From: Bacteroidota bacterium
GTDB taxonomy: Bacteria > Bacteroidota > Ignavibacteria > Tepidaquicellales > Tepidaquicellaceae
Length of the DNA stretch: 5,599 bases
Reading direction: 5' to 3'
NCBI GenBank assembly: GCA_023429265.1
Contig: JAEYVS010000063.1
Span: 1 to 5,599 of the forward strand
Shown here: positions 5,470 to 5,599 of the stretch, one piece after another
Numbering within the stretch: position 1 is the first letter of the stretch
How the letters are laid out: every line of letters starts with the position of its first letter
Translations under genes and position numbers: made by a program
Notes under the pieces: generated by a model
Told to the model about the DNA's origin: nothing
The model's input: the letters and a program-made list of their open reading frames with translations, nothing else
The model's database searches: none

Positions 5470-5599
5470 ATGAGACTTTTCGAAAATACAAATATAGATT
5501 TCCTCGGTATAAGAAAGAAATTCTACCTCGTTTCGCTGGGTATTATCATACTGGGGATTGTTGCACTCTTTATTAAACCTATTCCTTTCGGTATTGATT
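5470..5599 (+). CDS. secF: Protein translocase subunit SecF (partial, N-terminus only)
   Basis: The first 43 codons are present and the gene runs off the right end. The protein begins MRLFENTNIDFLGIRKKFYL and continues with a hydrophobic helix at about residues 18-36, ending IPFGID. This matches the SecF opening, where a short amphipathic start (IDFLGIRKKFY) leads into the first membrane helix and then the periplasmic domain with an FG(I/T)D-type motif. SecF is the partner of SecD in the accessory export complex, and the position right after secD fits. The start is the ATG at 5470; an in-frame TAA at 5461 prevents a longer form. No Shine-Dalgarno is near it: an AGGA at 5441-5444 is too distant. 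Translation may rely on the AT-rich leader or on ribosomes finishing secD. Call rests on the short visible part plus context. Confidence 0.88.
   Translation, partial: MRLFENTNIDFLGIRKKFYLVSLGIIILGIVALFIKPIPFGID

Noticed and set aside
1..5599. Mobile elements, CRISPR arrays, tRNA or defence genes
   Set aside because: No terminal inverted repeats, transposase-like frames, regularly spaced repeats or cloverleaf signals were seen; all long frames are housekeeping or envelope genes.

Overview
This AT-rich bacterial window carries ordinary chromosomal housekeeping and envelope genes. It shows no insertion sequence, CRISPR array, rRNA, tRNA or phage gene. The best taxonomic guess is the Bacteroidetes/Chlorobi/Ignavibacteria side of the tree. 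The main clue is the Thr/Asp/Lys low-complexity insert in the periplasmic part of SecD, which resembles inserts I recall from SecDF of that group. Unlike typical Bacteroidetes, secD and secF are separate genes here, which favours an Ignavibacteria-like or related lineage. That assignment is inference, not proof.

Left part, minus strand, in transcription order from 2477 down to 1: a TerC-family membrane protein gene broken by a one-base frameshift (2477-1513), an M24-family Xaa-Pro aminopeptidase (1454-360), a short hairpin plus T-run resembling an intrinsic terminator (357-337), and the 5' end of a family-4-type glycosyltransferase gene (314-1, running off the window).

Right part, plus strand: a DedA-family membrane protein (2613-3251), then secD (3385-5433) and the first 43 codons of secF (5470 onward). 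The 135-bp gap between the TerC and DedA genes is a divergent promoter region. The 133-bp gap before secD holds a good sigma70-like promoter, overlapped by a perfect 8-bp inverted repeat, and a strong Shine-Dalgarno in front of a TTG start.

Functionally, SecD and SecF form the accessory membrane complex that uses the proton (or sodium) gradient to help SecYEG/SecA finish protein export. DedA proteins are membrane transporters or flippases linked to recycling of undecaprenyl phosphate and other lipids. TerC proteins are linked to Mn2+ export. The glycosyltransferase probably acts on surface polysaccharide. The aminopeptidase trims peptides with proline in second position. The left group need not share one pathway.

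I found no convincing new biological system. The points most worth a second look are the TerC frameshift, the inverted repeat on the secD promoter, the degenerate DTTKK repeat in SecD, and the same-frame secD-secF junction.
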